The notes beneath the pieces are model-generated. The model saw only the letters and a program-made list of their open reading frames with translations, searched no databases and had not been told where the DNA came from. Shown here piece by piece: positions 25,047-33,586 of a stretch of 64,000 nucleotides of DNA. Origin of the DNA: Vescimonas cirricatena (GTDB taxonomy: Bacteria; Bacillota; Clostridia; Oscillospirales; Oscillospiraceae). The stretch is taken from NCBI RefSeq assembly GCF_020687045.1, contig NZ_JAJEPW010000010.1, positions 12,960 through 76,959 of the forward strand, written 5' to 3'. Every line of letters starts with the position of its first letter. Position 1 is the stretch's first letter. Made by a program: the position numbers and the translations under genes.

Positions 25047-26438
25047 TTACGCGTTATAGACGGCCATGCAGCCCAGATAGTTCATGTAGCAATCCAGCTT
25101 GCCCACGGTTTCAAAGGGGGAGTGCATGCTCAGAACCGGCACACCGGCGTCGATGGTGGTGATGTTGCGGTTGGCCATATACTGGGCCACGGTGCCGCCG
25201 CCGCCGGCGTCGATCTTGCCCATCTCGCCGATCTGCCACACCACACCGGCGTTGTCCAGCACGCGGCGGACATAGGCCACGGTTTCGGCGTCGGCGTCGG
25301 AGGAGCCGCCCTTACCCCGGGCACCGGTATACTTGCAGATGCCCAGACCATAGTTCACCCGGGACTCGTTGCGCTTCTCATACACCTCGGCAAAATTGGG
25401 GTCATAGGCGGCGGTGACGTCGGAGGACAGGCAGAAGGAGCTTTCATAGCACACCCGCAGGCTGACGCCCTGGCTCTGGCACAGGTCCTCCATGAAGGTG
25501 TCGAAGAAGGCGGACTGCATACCGGTGACGCCCATGGAGCCAACCTCTTCCTTGTCGGCCAGCATGCACACGGCAGTCTTTTCGGGCACGTCGATGTCGA
25601 ACAGGCCCTTCAGGGCGGCGTAGCCGCACACCCGGTCGTCGTGGCCGTATGCGCCGATGAGGCTGCGGTCCAGGCCCAGATCCGTGGCGTTGAAGGCGGG
25701 GACCACCTCCAGCTCGGCGGAGGTGAAGTCATCCTCGCAGATGCCGTACTTCTCGTGGAGCAGGTCCATGACCCGCAGCTTCACGCGGTCGCTGTCGCCC
25801 TCCTGGCCCAGGGGGCGGCTGCCCATGAGAATGTTCAGATTTTCGCCGGGAATGGCCTCGTTAAGGGGCTTCTTGCCCTGCTCCGCGCCCAGGTGGGGCA
25901 GCAGGTCGGTGATGACGAACTTGGGCTCGCTGCCCTGGCCCAGGACCACCTTCACCACGGTGCCGTCCCGCAGGACCACCACGCCCCGCAGCTCCAGGGG
26001 GATGGCCACCCACTGATACTTGCGGATGCCGCCGTAATAGTGAGTCTTGCCATAGGCAAAGTCGCTGTCCTCATACAGGGGATGGGGCTTGAAGTCCAGA
26101 CGGGGGGAGTCAATGTGGCAGGCCACGATCTGCGCGCCGTGGGACAGGTCCTGGCGGCCGATCTTGGCCAGCATCACGCTCTTGCCCCGGTTCACGCGGT
26201 ACACCTTGTCGCCGGGCTTCAGGCTCATGCCCCGCTGATAGGGGACATAGCCCTGGGCCTGGGCCAGCTGGATGGTGTAGTCGGTGCACTCCCGCTCGGT
26301 CTTACCGTTGTCCAGGTACTGCTTGTAGGTCTCGCAATAGGCCTCCATGGCCTCCAGGGCTGCCTGGTCCACCAGGTCATAGCCGTTTTTGGGGCTGGAG
26401 AACAGCTTTTCGCGCTTGGCCTTCATTTCGTCTGTCAT
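25047..26438 (-). CDS. M18 family aminopeptidase
   Basis: 463-aa cytoplasmic dinuclear zinc aminopeptidase related to aspartyl aminopeptidase and yeast Ape1. Metal-binding segments are HIDSPRLDFKP (first His and Asp), YGHDDR (bridging Asp), DKEEVGSMG (catalytic and ligand Glu) and HSPFETVGKLD close to the C-terminus (last His). It trims N-terminal residues, often acidic ones, from peptides. The ATG has GAGGAGGAA 8 nt upstream. It is the last gene of an eight-gene operon starting at ddl. Confidence 0.92.
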   Translation of the reverse strand: MTDEMKAKREKLFSSPKNGYDLVDQAALEAMEAYCETYKQYLDNGKTERECTDYTIQLAQAQGYVPYQRGMSLKPGDKVYRVNRGKSVMLAKIGRQDLSHGAQIVACHIDSPRLDFKPHPLYEDSDFAYGKTHYYGGIRKYQWVAIPLELRGVVVLRDGTVVKVVLGQGSEPKFVITDLLPHLGAEQGKKPLNEAIPGENLNILMGSRPLGQEGDSDRVKLRVMDLLHEKYGICEDDFTSAELEVVPAFNATDLGLDRSLIGAYGHDDRVCGYAALKGLFDIDVPEKTAVCMLADKEEVGSMGVTGMQSAFFDTFMEDLCQSQGVSLRVCYESSFCLSSDVTAAYDPNFAEVYEKRNESRVNYGLGICKYTGARGKGGSSDADAETVAYVRRVLDNAGVVWQIGEMGKIDAGGGGTVAQYMANRNITTIDAGVPVLSMHSPFETVGKLDCYMNYLGCMAVYNA

Positions 26439-26453
26439 GGTTCTGATTCCTCC

Positions 26454-28076
26454 TCAAATATGTTCGATTTCCCGGAGTATTTTCCGGAAGAAAATCCGTG
26501 CCTGATCCCGGAACTGCGCCGGACCGGCGCAGGTGTTTTCCAGGATATGGGAGCAGTGCTCCCGGTAAAAGCCGTCGGACGGCTGGGCGGAGATCCGCAG
26601 CCGGGCATAGTCCCGGCTGATGCCGTCCCGGGCCATGATGCGGCGGACCCGGTCCTCCGCCGGAGCCAGCACCGCCACGGTGCAGGCGCACAGCCGGTCC
26701 AGGCCGCTTTCCACCAGGTTGATGGCGTCCAGCCCCACCAGGGACTGTCCCGCCGCCCGGCGCATCAGCTCCGGCGGCAGGTATTCGTACACGATGGCGT
26801 TGAGCCGCCCCAGGGCGGCGGGGTCGGAGAACACGATGTTCCCCAGCTTCTGCCGGTCCAGGGTCCCGTCGGGGCCGAACACCGGGCCGAAGGCCCCTTC
26901 GATGGCCCCCCGCAGGGCGGGGTCTGTGCGGAGCATCTCGTGATACACGGCGTCGCAGTCCAGCACCGTGCCGCCCAGGTCCTCCAGGGCCGCCAGAGCG
27001 CTGGTTTTTCCCGCGCCGGTGCCGCCGGTGAGGCCGATGAGAATGGGCCGGTCGGCGTCCACCAGGTGGAAGCCTGCCGCCTTTTTCAGGCGGTTGGCCA
27101 CCGCCAGACCCAGGCCCCCGTCATCGGGGCACTGGGCGAAAATTTCCGTGACGTCCGTGCCGTCGAAGGTGCGCAGGGCGTCGAAAACGTGCCGGGCCTG
27201 GGCGGATTTGTCCGCCGCCGGACCCAGACGATGGATGATGTGCCCGGCATACAGCGGGGCATACTCGTCGAAGCAGATGACCCCCGCCTGGTCCGACAGC
27301 AGGCCCAGGATGCGGCGGGCGCTGCGGTCCGGCGTGCCGGTAGCCACAGTGACCGGCGCGTGGGGGGCATAGTGCCGGTATTTCATCCCCGGGGCCCTGG
27401 GATGCTCTCCGGCGGCCAGCAGGCCGGTGACGGCCTTGTCCACGGATACCTCCCCCAGCACCTCCTCCAGGGCCTCCAGAGGCAGACCGCCGGGCCGCAG
27501 CAGCCGGGGCGGCGTCACCGTCAGGTCGATGATGGTGGACTCCACCCCCACGGTGCAGGGGCCGCCGTCCACGATGCCGTCGATTTTGCCGTCCATGTCC
27601 TCGATCATGTGGGCGGCGGTGGTGGGACTGGGACGGCCGGAGGTGTTGCCGCTGGGGGCGGCAATGGGCACCCCGGCGGCCCGGATGATGGCCAGGGTCA
27701 CCGGGTGGTCCGGGCAGCGGACGCCCACCGTCTCCAGGCCGCCGGTGGTTTGCAGGGGAACGATATCCCGCCGGGGCAGGATCATGGTCAGGGGGCCAGG
27801 CCAGAACCGCTCCGCCAGGCGATAGGCCTCCGGCGGCACGTCCCGGCAGTATTGCTCCAGCCAGGAGGCGTCCGGCACATGGATGATCAGGGGATTGTCC
27901 TGGGGCCGCCCCTTGGCCAGGAAGGTCCGGACCACGGCGTCCTCGTTCAGGGCGTCGGCCCCCAGGCCGTATACGGTTTCCGTTGGGATGCCTACCAGGC
28001 CCCCCCGGCGCAGAATGGCCGCGGCCTCCTGTATGGCGGCCGGGTCCGATTCCGGGTGAAAAACAATGGTGTTCAA
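26454..28076 (-). CDS. Fusion of threonylcarbamoyl-AMP synthase (TsaC/Sua5) and dephospho-CoA kinase (CoaE)
   Basis: 540-aa two-domain protein. Residues about 8-200 are a YrdC/Sua5 domain: PTETVYGLGADA (31-42), KGRPQDNPLI, APSGNTSGRPSPT, and VESTIIDL. Residues about 230-335 are the Sua5 C-terminal domain (YRHYAPHAPV). Residues 345-540 are CoaE: P-loop GLTGGTGAGKTS (348-359), LDCDAVYHEM, and a degenerate LID region. The first part makes threonylcarbamoyl-adenylate for t6A37 of tRNA. The second phosphorylates dephospho-CoA to CoA. The start is TTG (28076) with AGAGGGA 6 nt upstream. There is no stop or frameshift between the parts, so the fusion is real in this sequence. Confidence 0.9.
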   Translation of the reverse strand: MNTIVFHPESDPAAIQEAAAILRRGGLVGIPTETVYGLGADALNEDAVVRTFLAKGRPQDNPLIIHVPDASWLEQYCRDVPPEAYRLAERFWPGPLTMILPRRDIVPLQTTGGLETVGVRCPDHPVTLAIIRAAGVPIAAPSGNTSGRPSPTTAAHMIEDMDGKIDGIVDGGPCTVGVESTIIDLTVTPPRLLRPGGLPLEALEEVLGEVSVDKAVTGLLAAGEHPRAPGMKYRHYAPHAPVTVATGTPDRSARRILGLLSDQAGVICFDEYAPLYAGHIIHRLGPAADKSAQARHVFDALRTFDGTDVTEIFAQCPDDGGLGLAVANRLKKAAGFHLVDADRPILIGLTGGTGAGKTSALAALEDLGGTVLDCDAVYHEMLRTDPALRGAIEGAFGPVFGPDGTLDRQKLGNIVFSDPAALGRLNAIVYEYLPPELMRRAAGQSLVGLDAINLVESGLDRLCACTVAVLAPAEDRVRRIMARDGISRDYARLRISAQPSDGFYREHCSHILENTCAGPAQFRDQARIFFRKILREIEHI

Positions 28077-28094
28077 GTGGATCCCTCTTTTGCC

Positions 28095-28733
28095 TTAAAA
28101 GCCCAGATCCTCGCCCACCAGAATGACCTTGATGCGGCCGGCGGGACGACAGGCCCGGGTGATGACCATCTGGCAGCAGATGCAGTCGGAACTGGTGCAG
28201 TCGCCGCAGCTGCCGGTGACGGCGCAGGGGGTCTTGATATCGAAGCGCTGGGCGTTGGCGGGGGCCGCCACCTGGCGGGCCCGGGCAATGGCGCTGTCCA
28301 GATCGCCCATGACCTTGTTCATCCCGGCGATGACCAGGACGCTTTCTGGCCCAAAGCACAGGGCGGCCACCCGGTTGGCGTTGCCGTCAATGTTCACCAG
28401 CTGGCCGTCGGCGGAGATGGCGTTGCTGCTCATGATGAAGGTGCCGCAGGTCAGGGCCTGGCGCATCAGGGCCTGCTTTTCTTCGGGGGTCTTGCCGGTG
28501 TCCCGGTCGATGAGCTGATAGTCCCCCTGGTGCAGGCGGTCCATCAGGCCGATCTGGGCGGCGGTGGCGGTGCCGCCCCAGGACACGGTGCGGTCCTTGG
28601 GGATCAGGGTCAAGGCCAGCTCCAGGGCCTCCTGGGCGGTGGAGACATAGTGGGCCTCAAACCGGCGGCGGCGCAGGGCCTCGGCCACCTGGGGACCGGC
28701 CTTGTCATAACGGGTTTTGATGGGAGCTTCCAT
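28095..28733 (-). CDS. LUD domain protein (lactate utilisation/YkgG-like)
   Basis: 212-aa protein of the LUD (LutC/YkgG) superfamily. Typical features are VSWGGTATAAQIGL (about 49-62), FIMSSNAISADGQLVNIDG (about 98-116) and FGPESVLVIAGMNKV. The C-terminus has a cysteine cluster CGDCTSSDCICC (about 175-186), which could bind a metal or an iron-sulfur cluster. No lutA/lutB partner is adjacent, so a role in lactate oxidation is not supported by context. Stand-alone LUD proteins in Clostridia remain uncharacterised. It begins 3 nt after the prfA stop. Confidence 0.85.
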   Translation of the reverse strand: MEAPIKTRYDKAGPQVAEALRRRRFEAHYVSTAQEALELALTLIPKDRTVSWGGTATAAQIGLMDRLHQGDYQLIDRDTGKTPEEKQALMRQALTCGTFIMSSNAISADGQLVNIDGNANRVAALCFGPESVLVIAGMNKVMGDLDSAIARARQVAAPANAQRFDIKTPCAVTGSCGDCTSSDCICCQMVITRACRPAGRIKVILVGEDLGF

Positions 28734-28736
28734 GGT

Positions 28737-29813
28737 TCATTCTCCTTTCTCTGCGCCCTCCTGCAGGCGCCTGGCCTGGTCGGCCAGGGTCAGCGCATCC
28801 ACAAGGGGGTCCAGGTCGCCGTTGATAACGGCGGCAATGTTGAAATTTTTCACGTCCCCGGTAAGCCGGTGGTCGGTGACCCGGTTCTGGGGGAAGTTAT
28901 AGGTGCGGATCTTGCCGGACCGGTCGCCGGTGCCCACCTGGCTTTTCCGCTGGGCGGCAATGGCGGCGTTCTGCTTCTCCTGTTGGGCCTCGTAGAGCTT
29001 GGAGCGCAGGATTTTCATGGCCCGGTCCTTGTTTTTATACTGGCTGCGCTCGTCCTGGCACTCCACCACCGTGCCGGTGGGCAGGTGGGTGATGCGGATG
29101 GCAGACTCGGTCTTGTTGACGTGCTGCCCGCCTGCGCCGGAGGAGCGGAAGGTGTCGATCTGCAGGTCCTTGGGGTCGATGGTGAACTCCACCTCCTCCG
29201 CCTCAGGCATCACGGCCACGGTGGCGGCGGAGGTCTGGATGCGGCCGGAGGACTCGGTTTCCGGCACCCGCTGGACCCGGTGGGTCCCGGCCTCGAATTT
29301 CAGGCGGGACCAGGCCCCCTGTCCCTCGATGGTGGCGCTGGCCTCCTTGACGCCGCCCAGCTCCGTGGTGTTTTCATACACCAGTTCCATGTTCCAGCCC
29401 CGGCGCTCGGCATACAGGGCGTACATCCGCAGCAGGTCCGCCGCAAACAGGGCCCCCTCCTCGCCGCCGATGCCGGCCCGGACCTCCAGGATGACGTTCC
29501 GGTCGTCGTTGGGGTCCCGGGGCAGCAGCAGGCGCTTGAGCTCCTCCGACAGGCGGTCCCGCTCCTGGCGTGCCCGGCGCAGCTCCTCCTGGGCCAGCTC
29601 CCGCATCTCGGGGTCCGTCAGCAGCTCCTGGGCCTGGGCACAGTCGTCTTCCGCCTGCTGCCAGGCCCGGAAGGCGGCTGCAATGGGGGTCAGCTCCTTC
29701 TGCTCCCGGCTCAGGCGGGTGAGCATCTCCCGGTCGGCGTATATCGCCGGGTCGGACAGCTGGCGCTCCACCTGGTCCAGCCGCCGGGCGATGGCTTGTA
29801 ATTTCTCCAGCAT
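28737..29813 (-). CDS. prfA: Peptide chain release factor 1
   Basis: 358-aa class I release factor that reads UAA and UAG. The catalytic GGQ lies in SSGAGGQHVNKTESA (around 225-239). The recognition-loop region contains VPETESSGRIQTSAAT, the RF1 type rather than the SPF type of RF2. The ATG has AAGGAG 5 nt upstream. Genes that often neighbour prfA in Firmicutes (prmC, rpmE, tdk) are not adjacent, although a TsaC/Sua5 domain two genes downstream keeps part of the usual prfA-prmC-sua5 order. Confidence 0.97.
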   Translation of the reverse strand: MLEKLQAIARRLDQVERQLSDPAIYADREMLTRLSREQKELTPIAAAFRAWQQAEDDCAQAQELLTDPEMRELAQEELRRARQERDRLSEELKRLLLPRDPNDDRNVILEVRAGIGGEEGALFAADLLRMYALYAERRGWNMELVYENTTELGGVKEASATIEGQGAWSRLKFEAGTHRVQRVPETESSGRIQTSAATVAVMPEAEEVEFTIDPKDLQIDTFRSSGAGGQHVNKTESAIRITHLPTGTVVECQDERSQYKNKDRAMKILRSKLYEAQQEKQNAAIAAQRKSQVGTGDRSGKIRTYNFPQNRVTDHRLTGDVKNFNIAAVINGDLDPLVDALTLADQARRLQEGAEKGE

Positions 29814-29822
29814 ACGGACTCC

Positions 29823-30311
29823 TTACTGGGCGTCCAGATAGCGGCGCACCTCGCCCACCAGCTTGTCCCGCCAGAACTCATATCCCACGGCTCCCGGCCG
29901 CAGGGATACCTCCAGCAGGTGGGGCCGGGCGGTGTACTGGTCCATCTGCTCATAAATCTCCTCATACTTCCGGGAGCTTTTCCGGGTCAGCACATAGGCT
30001 ACCCTTTCCAGCTCCAGACCCCGGCGCTTCAGCAGCGCCCGGACCGGGGAGGCGCAGCGGCCCGCCCACACGGGGGTGCCCAGGATCACCAGCCGGTATT
30101 CGGACAGGGGGCGCTCCGTTTCATAGGGGGCCAGCGGCAGGGTGGCCCGGCGCATGGCGTCCATGCCGGAGCGGAGATAGCCCCGGGCGCCCTGGCGGTC
30201 CACACCGTCGGTAAGCTCCACCAGCTCCGCATCCAGGGCCTGGGCGATCTCCGTCATGGCCTGGCGGGTGGCGCCGGTGCGGGAGTAGTACATACACAAA
30301 ATATCACGCAT
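29823..30311 (-). CDS. Flavodoxin-like protein
   Basis: 162-aa FMN-binding-fold protein. The phosphate loop is YYSRTGATRQ (about 8-17), and the second half has LVILGTPVWAGRCASPVRALL (about 73-93), as in flavodoxin/NAD(P)H-oxidoreductase domain proteins. Low-potential electron transfer or quinone/flavin reduction is likely. The partner is not evident. The ATG at 30311 has AGGAGG about 6 nt upstream. The open frame continues upstream into the ABC-F gene but without a start signal. Confidence 0.85.
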   Translation of the reverse strand: MRDILCMYYSRTGATRQAMTEIAQALDAELVELTDGVDRQGARGYLRSGMDAMRRATLPLAPYETERPLSEYRLVILGTPVWAGRCASPVRALLKRRGLELERVAYVLTRKSSRKYEEIYEQMDQYTARPHLLEVSLRPGAVGYEFWRDKLVGEVRRYLDAQ

Positions 30312-30325
30312 AATGGTCCTCCTGA

Positions 30326-32218
30326 TTATTCCTCCAATTGCAGAGACAGCTCCTCCCAGCGGGCCATCTCTTGCTCCAGCTGAGCCTCCACATTCTGCTT
30401 TTCCCGATACAGCTCCTGGAGCTTTTCCACGTCGCAGGCGTTCTGTTCCATTTCGGCGTCCAGCTGGCGGCAGCGCTCCTCCAGCTTGGAGATGCCGGTT
30501 TCGCAGATGGTCAGCTGGCGGCGGGCGGCCTGCTTTTCCCGTCCGGCCCGAGGGGGCCGGGTGTCCTGCTTTTTCTTCTGGACCGGGGCGGGGGCGGGCT
30601 TTTTCTCCTCCGCCTTGGCAGCCCGGTACTGGGCAAAGCCCATGGGATAGTCGTTGATGGTACCCTCCGCCAGCTCCCAGACCCGTGTGGCGAAGCGGTT
30701 GATGAAATACCGGTCGTGGGACACGAACAGCAGGGTGCCGTCGAAGGCCTCCACCGCCTCCTCGATCCACTCCCGGGAGGCGATATCCAGGTGGTTGGTG
30801 GGCTCGTCCAGGATCAGGAAGTTGATCTCCTCGTCCATGAGCATGCACAGCCGCAGGCGGCTGAGCTCGCCGCCGGAGAGGACCGACACGCTTTTGAACA
30901 CGTCCTCCCCCTGGAACTGATAGGCCGCCAGGCGGTTGCGGGCGGTCTGGGGCGTCATGCCCTTCTTTTCATAGAGCATGGTGTCAAGCAAGGAGCGCTC
31001 CGGGTGCTCAAAGTGGATGATCTGAGGCAGATAGGCCGCCCGGATGGCGGGCCCCATGCGGATGATGCCGCTGTCCACGGGCTCGGCCCCGGTGATCATG
31101 TTCAGCAGGGTGGTTTTCCCTGCGCCGTTTTCTCCCAGAAAGGCGATGCGCTCGCCGCCCTCCACCCGCAGGTACACGTCGGAAAACAGGGTGCGGTCAC
31201 CGAAGGACTTGGACACGCCCTTCAGCTGCAGTACTTCGTCGCCCCGGAACTCCCGGCTGGCGAAGCGGGCGTCCATCTTCTTGGCCCGGGTGGGCTTGGA
31301 CACGGTGCGCATGCGCTCAATGCGCTTTTCCATGGAAAAGGCCCGCTTGTGCAGGGCGTCGTTGCCCATAAAGGCCCACAGGTGCATCTGCTCCGCCGCC
31401 TTCTCCAGCTGTTGGATCTTGGCCTGCTCCTTCAGATACTGCTTCATGCGCTCCTGATAGCGGCGCTCCTTTTCAATGGCATAAAAGCTGTAGTTCCCGC
31501 TGTAAAACTCCGCCTTGCCGTCCAGAATTTCAATGATGCGGGTGACGGTGCGGTCCAGGAAATAGCGGTCGTGGGAGATGGTGACCACGGTGCCCCGGAA
31601 GGAGCGGATATAGTCCTCCAGCCACTCGGTGGCCTGCAGGTCCAGATGGTTGGTGGGCTCGTCCAGCAGGAGGATGTCCGTGTCCTCCAGGATCAGACGG
31701 CCCAGGTTCACCCGGGTTTTCTCCCCGCCGGACAGCTGGTCGAACAGTCTCCGCCGCATATCGCCGTCGATGGACAGGCCGTTGGAGACCTTGTTGACGG
31801 CGGTGTCGGTGTCATAGCCGCCCAGGCCCTCGAACCGGGCGGTGAGCTCGCCGTAGCGCCGCAGGGTCTGGGGATCGCTGTCCCCCTGCTCCATCTGCCG
31901 GGTCAGGCGGTCCATCTCCTCCTTCAGGGCGGTGGTGCGCTGAAAGGCGGAGCGCAGAACGTCCTCCACGGTGTATCCCGCGGGATACACCGGGATCTGG
32001 GAGATCAGGCCCACCCGGCGGCCCGGTGCAATGAGCACCTGGCCGGAGTCATAGTCCAGCTCCCCGGTGAGGATGTTGAACAGCGTGGATTTCCCCGCGC
32101 CGTTTTTGCCCAGCAGGCCCACTCGCTCACCGGTGTCGATCTGGAAGGACACACCGTCCAGTATTTTCTTTTCCAGGTCAAAGGACTTGACCAGGTCGGT
32201 TACGCTGATATCTATCAT
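30326..32218 (-). CDS. ABC-F family ATPase (ribosome-associated type)
   Basis: 630-aa soluble protein with two ATP-binding cassettes and no membrane segments. Domain 1 has GKNGAGKST, LSGGEKTRV and LLLDEPTNHLD. Domain 2 has GENGAGKTT, LSGGELSRL and LILDEPTNHLD. Between them is the charged helical linker (about 240-330) that reaches into the ribosome in ABC-F proteins, and a coiled-coil C-terminal extension (about 560-630) like Uup/YdiF. It most likely acts on stalled ribosomes. An antibiotic-resistance role cannot be judged from sequence. Only 12 nt separate it from murF, and its ribosome binding site is weak. Confidence 0.93.
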   Translation of the reverse strand: MIDISVTDLVKSFDLEKKILDGVSFQIDTGERVGLLGKNGAGKSTLFNILTGELDYDSGQVLIAPGRRVGLISQIPVYPAGYTVEDVLRSAFQRTTALKEEMDRLTRQMEQGDSDPQTLRRYGELTARFEGLGGYDTDTAVNKVSNGLSIDGDMRRRLFDQLSGGEKTRVNLGRLILEDTDILLLDEPTNHLDLQATEWLEDYIRSFRGTVVTISHDRYFLDRTVTRIIEILDGKAEFYSGNYSFYAIEKERRYQERMKQYLKEQAKIQQLEKAAEQMHLWAFMGNDALHKRAFSMEKRIERMRTVSKPTRAKKMDARFASREFRGDEVLQLKGVSKSFGDRTLFSDVYLRVEGGERIAFLGENGAGKTTLLNMITGAEPVDSGIIRMGPAIRAAYLPQIIHFEHPERSLLDTMLYEKKGMTPQTARNRLAAYQFQGEDVFKSVSVLSGGELSRLRLCMLMDEEINFLILDEPTNHLDIASREWIEEAVEAFDGTLLFVSHDRYFINRFATRVWELAEGTINDYPMGFAQYRAAKAEEKKPAPAPVQKKKQDTRPPRAGREKQAARRQLTICETGISKLEERCRQLDAEMEQNACDVEKLQELYREKQNVEAQLEQEMARWEELSLQLEE

Positions 32219-32230
32219 ATGGCCGATTCG

Positions 32231-33586
32231 TTACATTTTTTCCAATTCACTGACAATTTTGCCGAATTCCATGGCGTGGGACGCCTTCACCAGCACGGCG
32301 GTGCCGGGGGTGAATTCCCGGCGCAGGGCCGGAAGGGCCTCCTCAATGGCGGCGAAATGCTGCGCCCGGGGACCGGCAGTCTGGGCGATGGCGGCGGCCT
32401 TGGGGCCGATGGCGATCACCGCGTCCAGCCCCAGCCGGGCGGTGGTGCGGCCCACCTGCAGGTGGGCGTCCCGGCTGATGGGGCCCAGCTCCCCCATGTC
32501 GCCCAGCACCGCCACCCGGCGGCGGCAGGCGGTGTCCGCCAGGATTTCCAGCGCCGCTTCCATGGCCTGGGGATTGGCGTTGTAGCAGTCGTCGATGATG
32601 AGCCGGTCCTCCGGCAGGCGGATGCGCCGCATACGGGAGCCGGTGGACACATACCCGGCCACGCCCTCGACGATCTCCTGCTCCGACAGGCCCAGATATT
32701 CGCCGATGGCCACGGCCATGGAGGCGGAGTAGATCATGTAGTCCCCGGGGGAGGGGATGGACAGCCGGTAGCTGCGGCGGGGGGTGGTGACGGTGCAGTC
32801 CAGGCCGTCGATGCCCCGGCGGACGATGTCCGTGACCCGGACATTGCAGTGTTCGCTCCTGCCGCAGCGGAGGGTCTCAAAGGGCAGGTCCAGGCCGTTG
32901 AGCAATGCATCGTCGCCGCACAGCACTGCCAGGCCGCCGGGGCGCAGGTGGTCGAAAATCTCGCACTTGGCCCGCAGGGTCCCCTGACGGGTGCCGCCCA
33001 GGTTTTCAATGTGGGCGTCGCCGACGTTGGTGATCACGGCGATGGTGGGCTGCACTAAGCTGCCCATATAGCGGATCTGGCCGAAGTGGTCCATGCCCGT
33101 TTCGATAACCGCCGCCTGATGGCAGGGCTCCAGCCGCAGCAGGGTCTGGGGCGTGCCGATGTGGTTGTTGAGATTGGCCTGGGTTTTCAGGGCCCGGAAA
33201 TGCCGGGATAGCACCGAGGCGATCATCTCCTTGGTGGTGGTCTTTCCGGCGGAGCCGGTGACCTGTACCACGGGGATGTCATACAGCCCCCGGTACCAGG
33301 CTGCCAGAGCGCCCAGAGCCAGCGTGGTATCCTGGACCTGAATATAAAACTTGCCGGGCAGCAGGGTCTCCGGCTGCCGGCTGCACAGGCAGCCGACCGC
33401 TCCGGAGGACAGGGCCGTGTCGATGTAGTCATGCCCGTCGAACCGGGCTCCCACCAGGGGGATGAACAGGTCGCCGGAGGCGATCTGGCGGCTGTCGCTG
33501 GTGATGCCGGTGACGGTGCCGCCGCCGGTCTGAAGGAAGGTCCCGCCTACGGCACGGCAGATGTCCGCCGCCGGCAGGGGCCTCAT
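32231..33586 (-). CDS. murF: UDP-MurNAc-tripeptide:D-Ala-D-Ala ligase MurF
   Basis: 451-aa Mur ligase that completes the pentapeptide by adding D-Ala-D-Ala. It has the N-terminal GITSDSRQIASGDLFIPLVG block, the ATP loop TGSAGKTTTKEM (about 110-121), the NLNNHIGTPQTLL segment and DDCYNANPQAMEAAL. The ATG at 33586 overlaps the ddl stop (ATGA) and has GGGAGG upstream. It lies directly after ddl, which makes its dipeptide substrate. Both are located about 20 kb from the main dcw cluster. Confidence 0.95.
   Translation of the reverse strand: MRPLPAADICRAVGGTFLQTGGGTVTGITSDSRQIASGDLFIPLVGARFDGHDYIDTALSSGAVGCLCSRQPETLLPGKFYIQVQDTTLALGALAAWYRGLYDIPVVQVTGSAGKTTTKEMIASVLSRHFRALKTQANLNNHIGTPQTLLRLEPCHQAAVIETGMDHFGQIRYMGSLVQPTIAVITNVGDAHIENLGGTRQGTLRAKCEIFDHLRPGGLAVLCGDDALLNGLDLPFETLRCGRSEHCNVRVTDIVRRGIDGLDCTVTTPRRSYRLSIPSPGDYMIYSASMAVAIGEYLGLSEQEIVEGVAGYVSTGSRMRRIRLPEDRLIIDDCYNANPQAMEAALEILADTACRRRVAVLGDMGELGPISRDAHLQVGRTTARLGLDAVIAIGPKAAAIAQTAGPRAQHFAAIEEALPALRREFTPGTAVLVKASHAMEFGKIVSELEKM

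Noticed and set aside
28095..28733. Lactate utilisation operon
   Set aside because: Only a LUD-domain gene is present. The iron-sulfur partner genes lutA/lutB are absent, so the pathway is not supported.
24942..29801. A very long open frame on the plus strand across the M18, tsaC-coaE, LUD and prfA genes
   Set aside because: It lies antisense to four well-supported genes. Its translation is low-complexity His/Gly/Gln-rich, as expected from the opposite strand of GC-rich codons. It has no family match.
30326..32218. ABC-F gene as an antibiotic-resistance determinant
   Set aside because: Its architecture is that of housekeeping Uup/YdiF-like factors and it sits in a core operon. The sequence gives no sign of acquisition.
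30338..33058. A long plus-strand open frame opposite the ABC-F and murF genes
   Set aside because: Same reason: it mirrors the coding strand and shows no independent signals.
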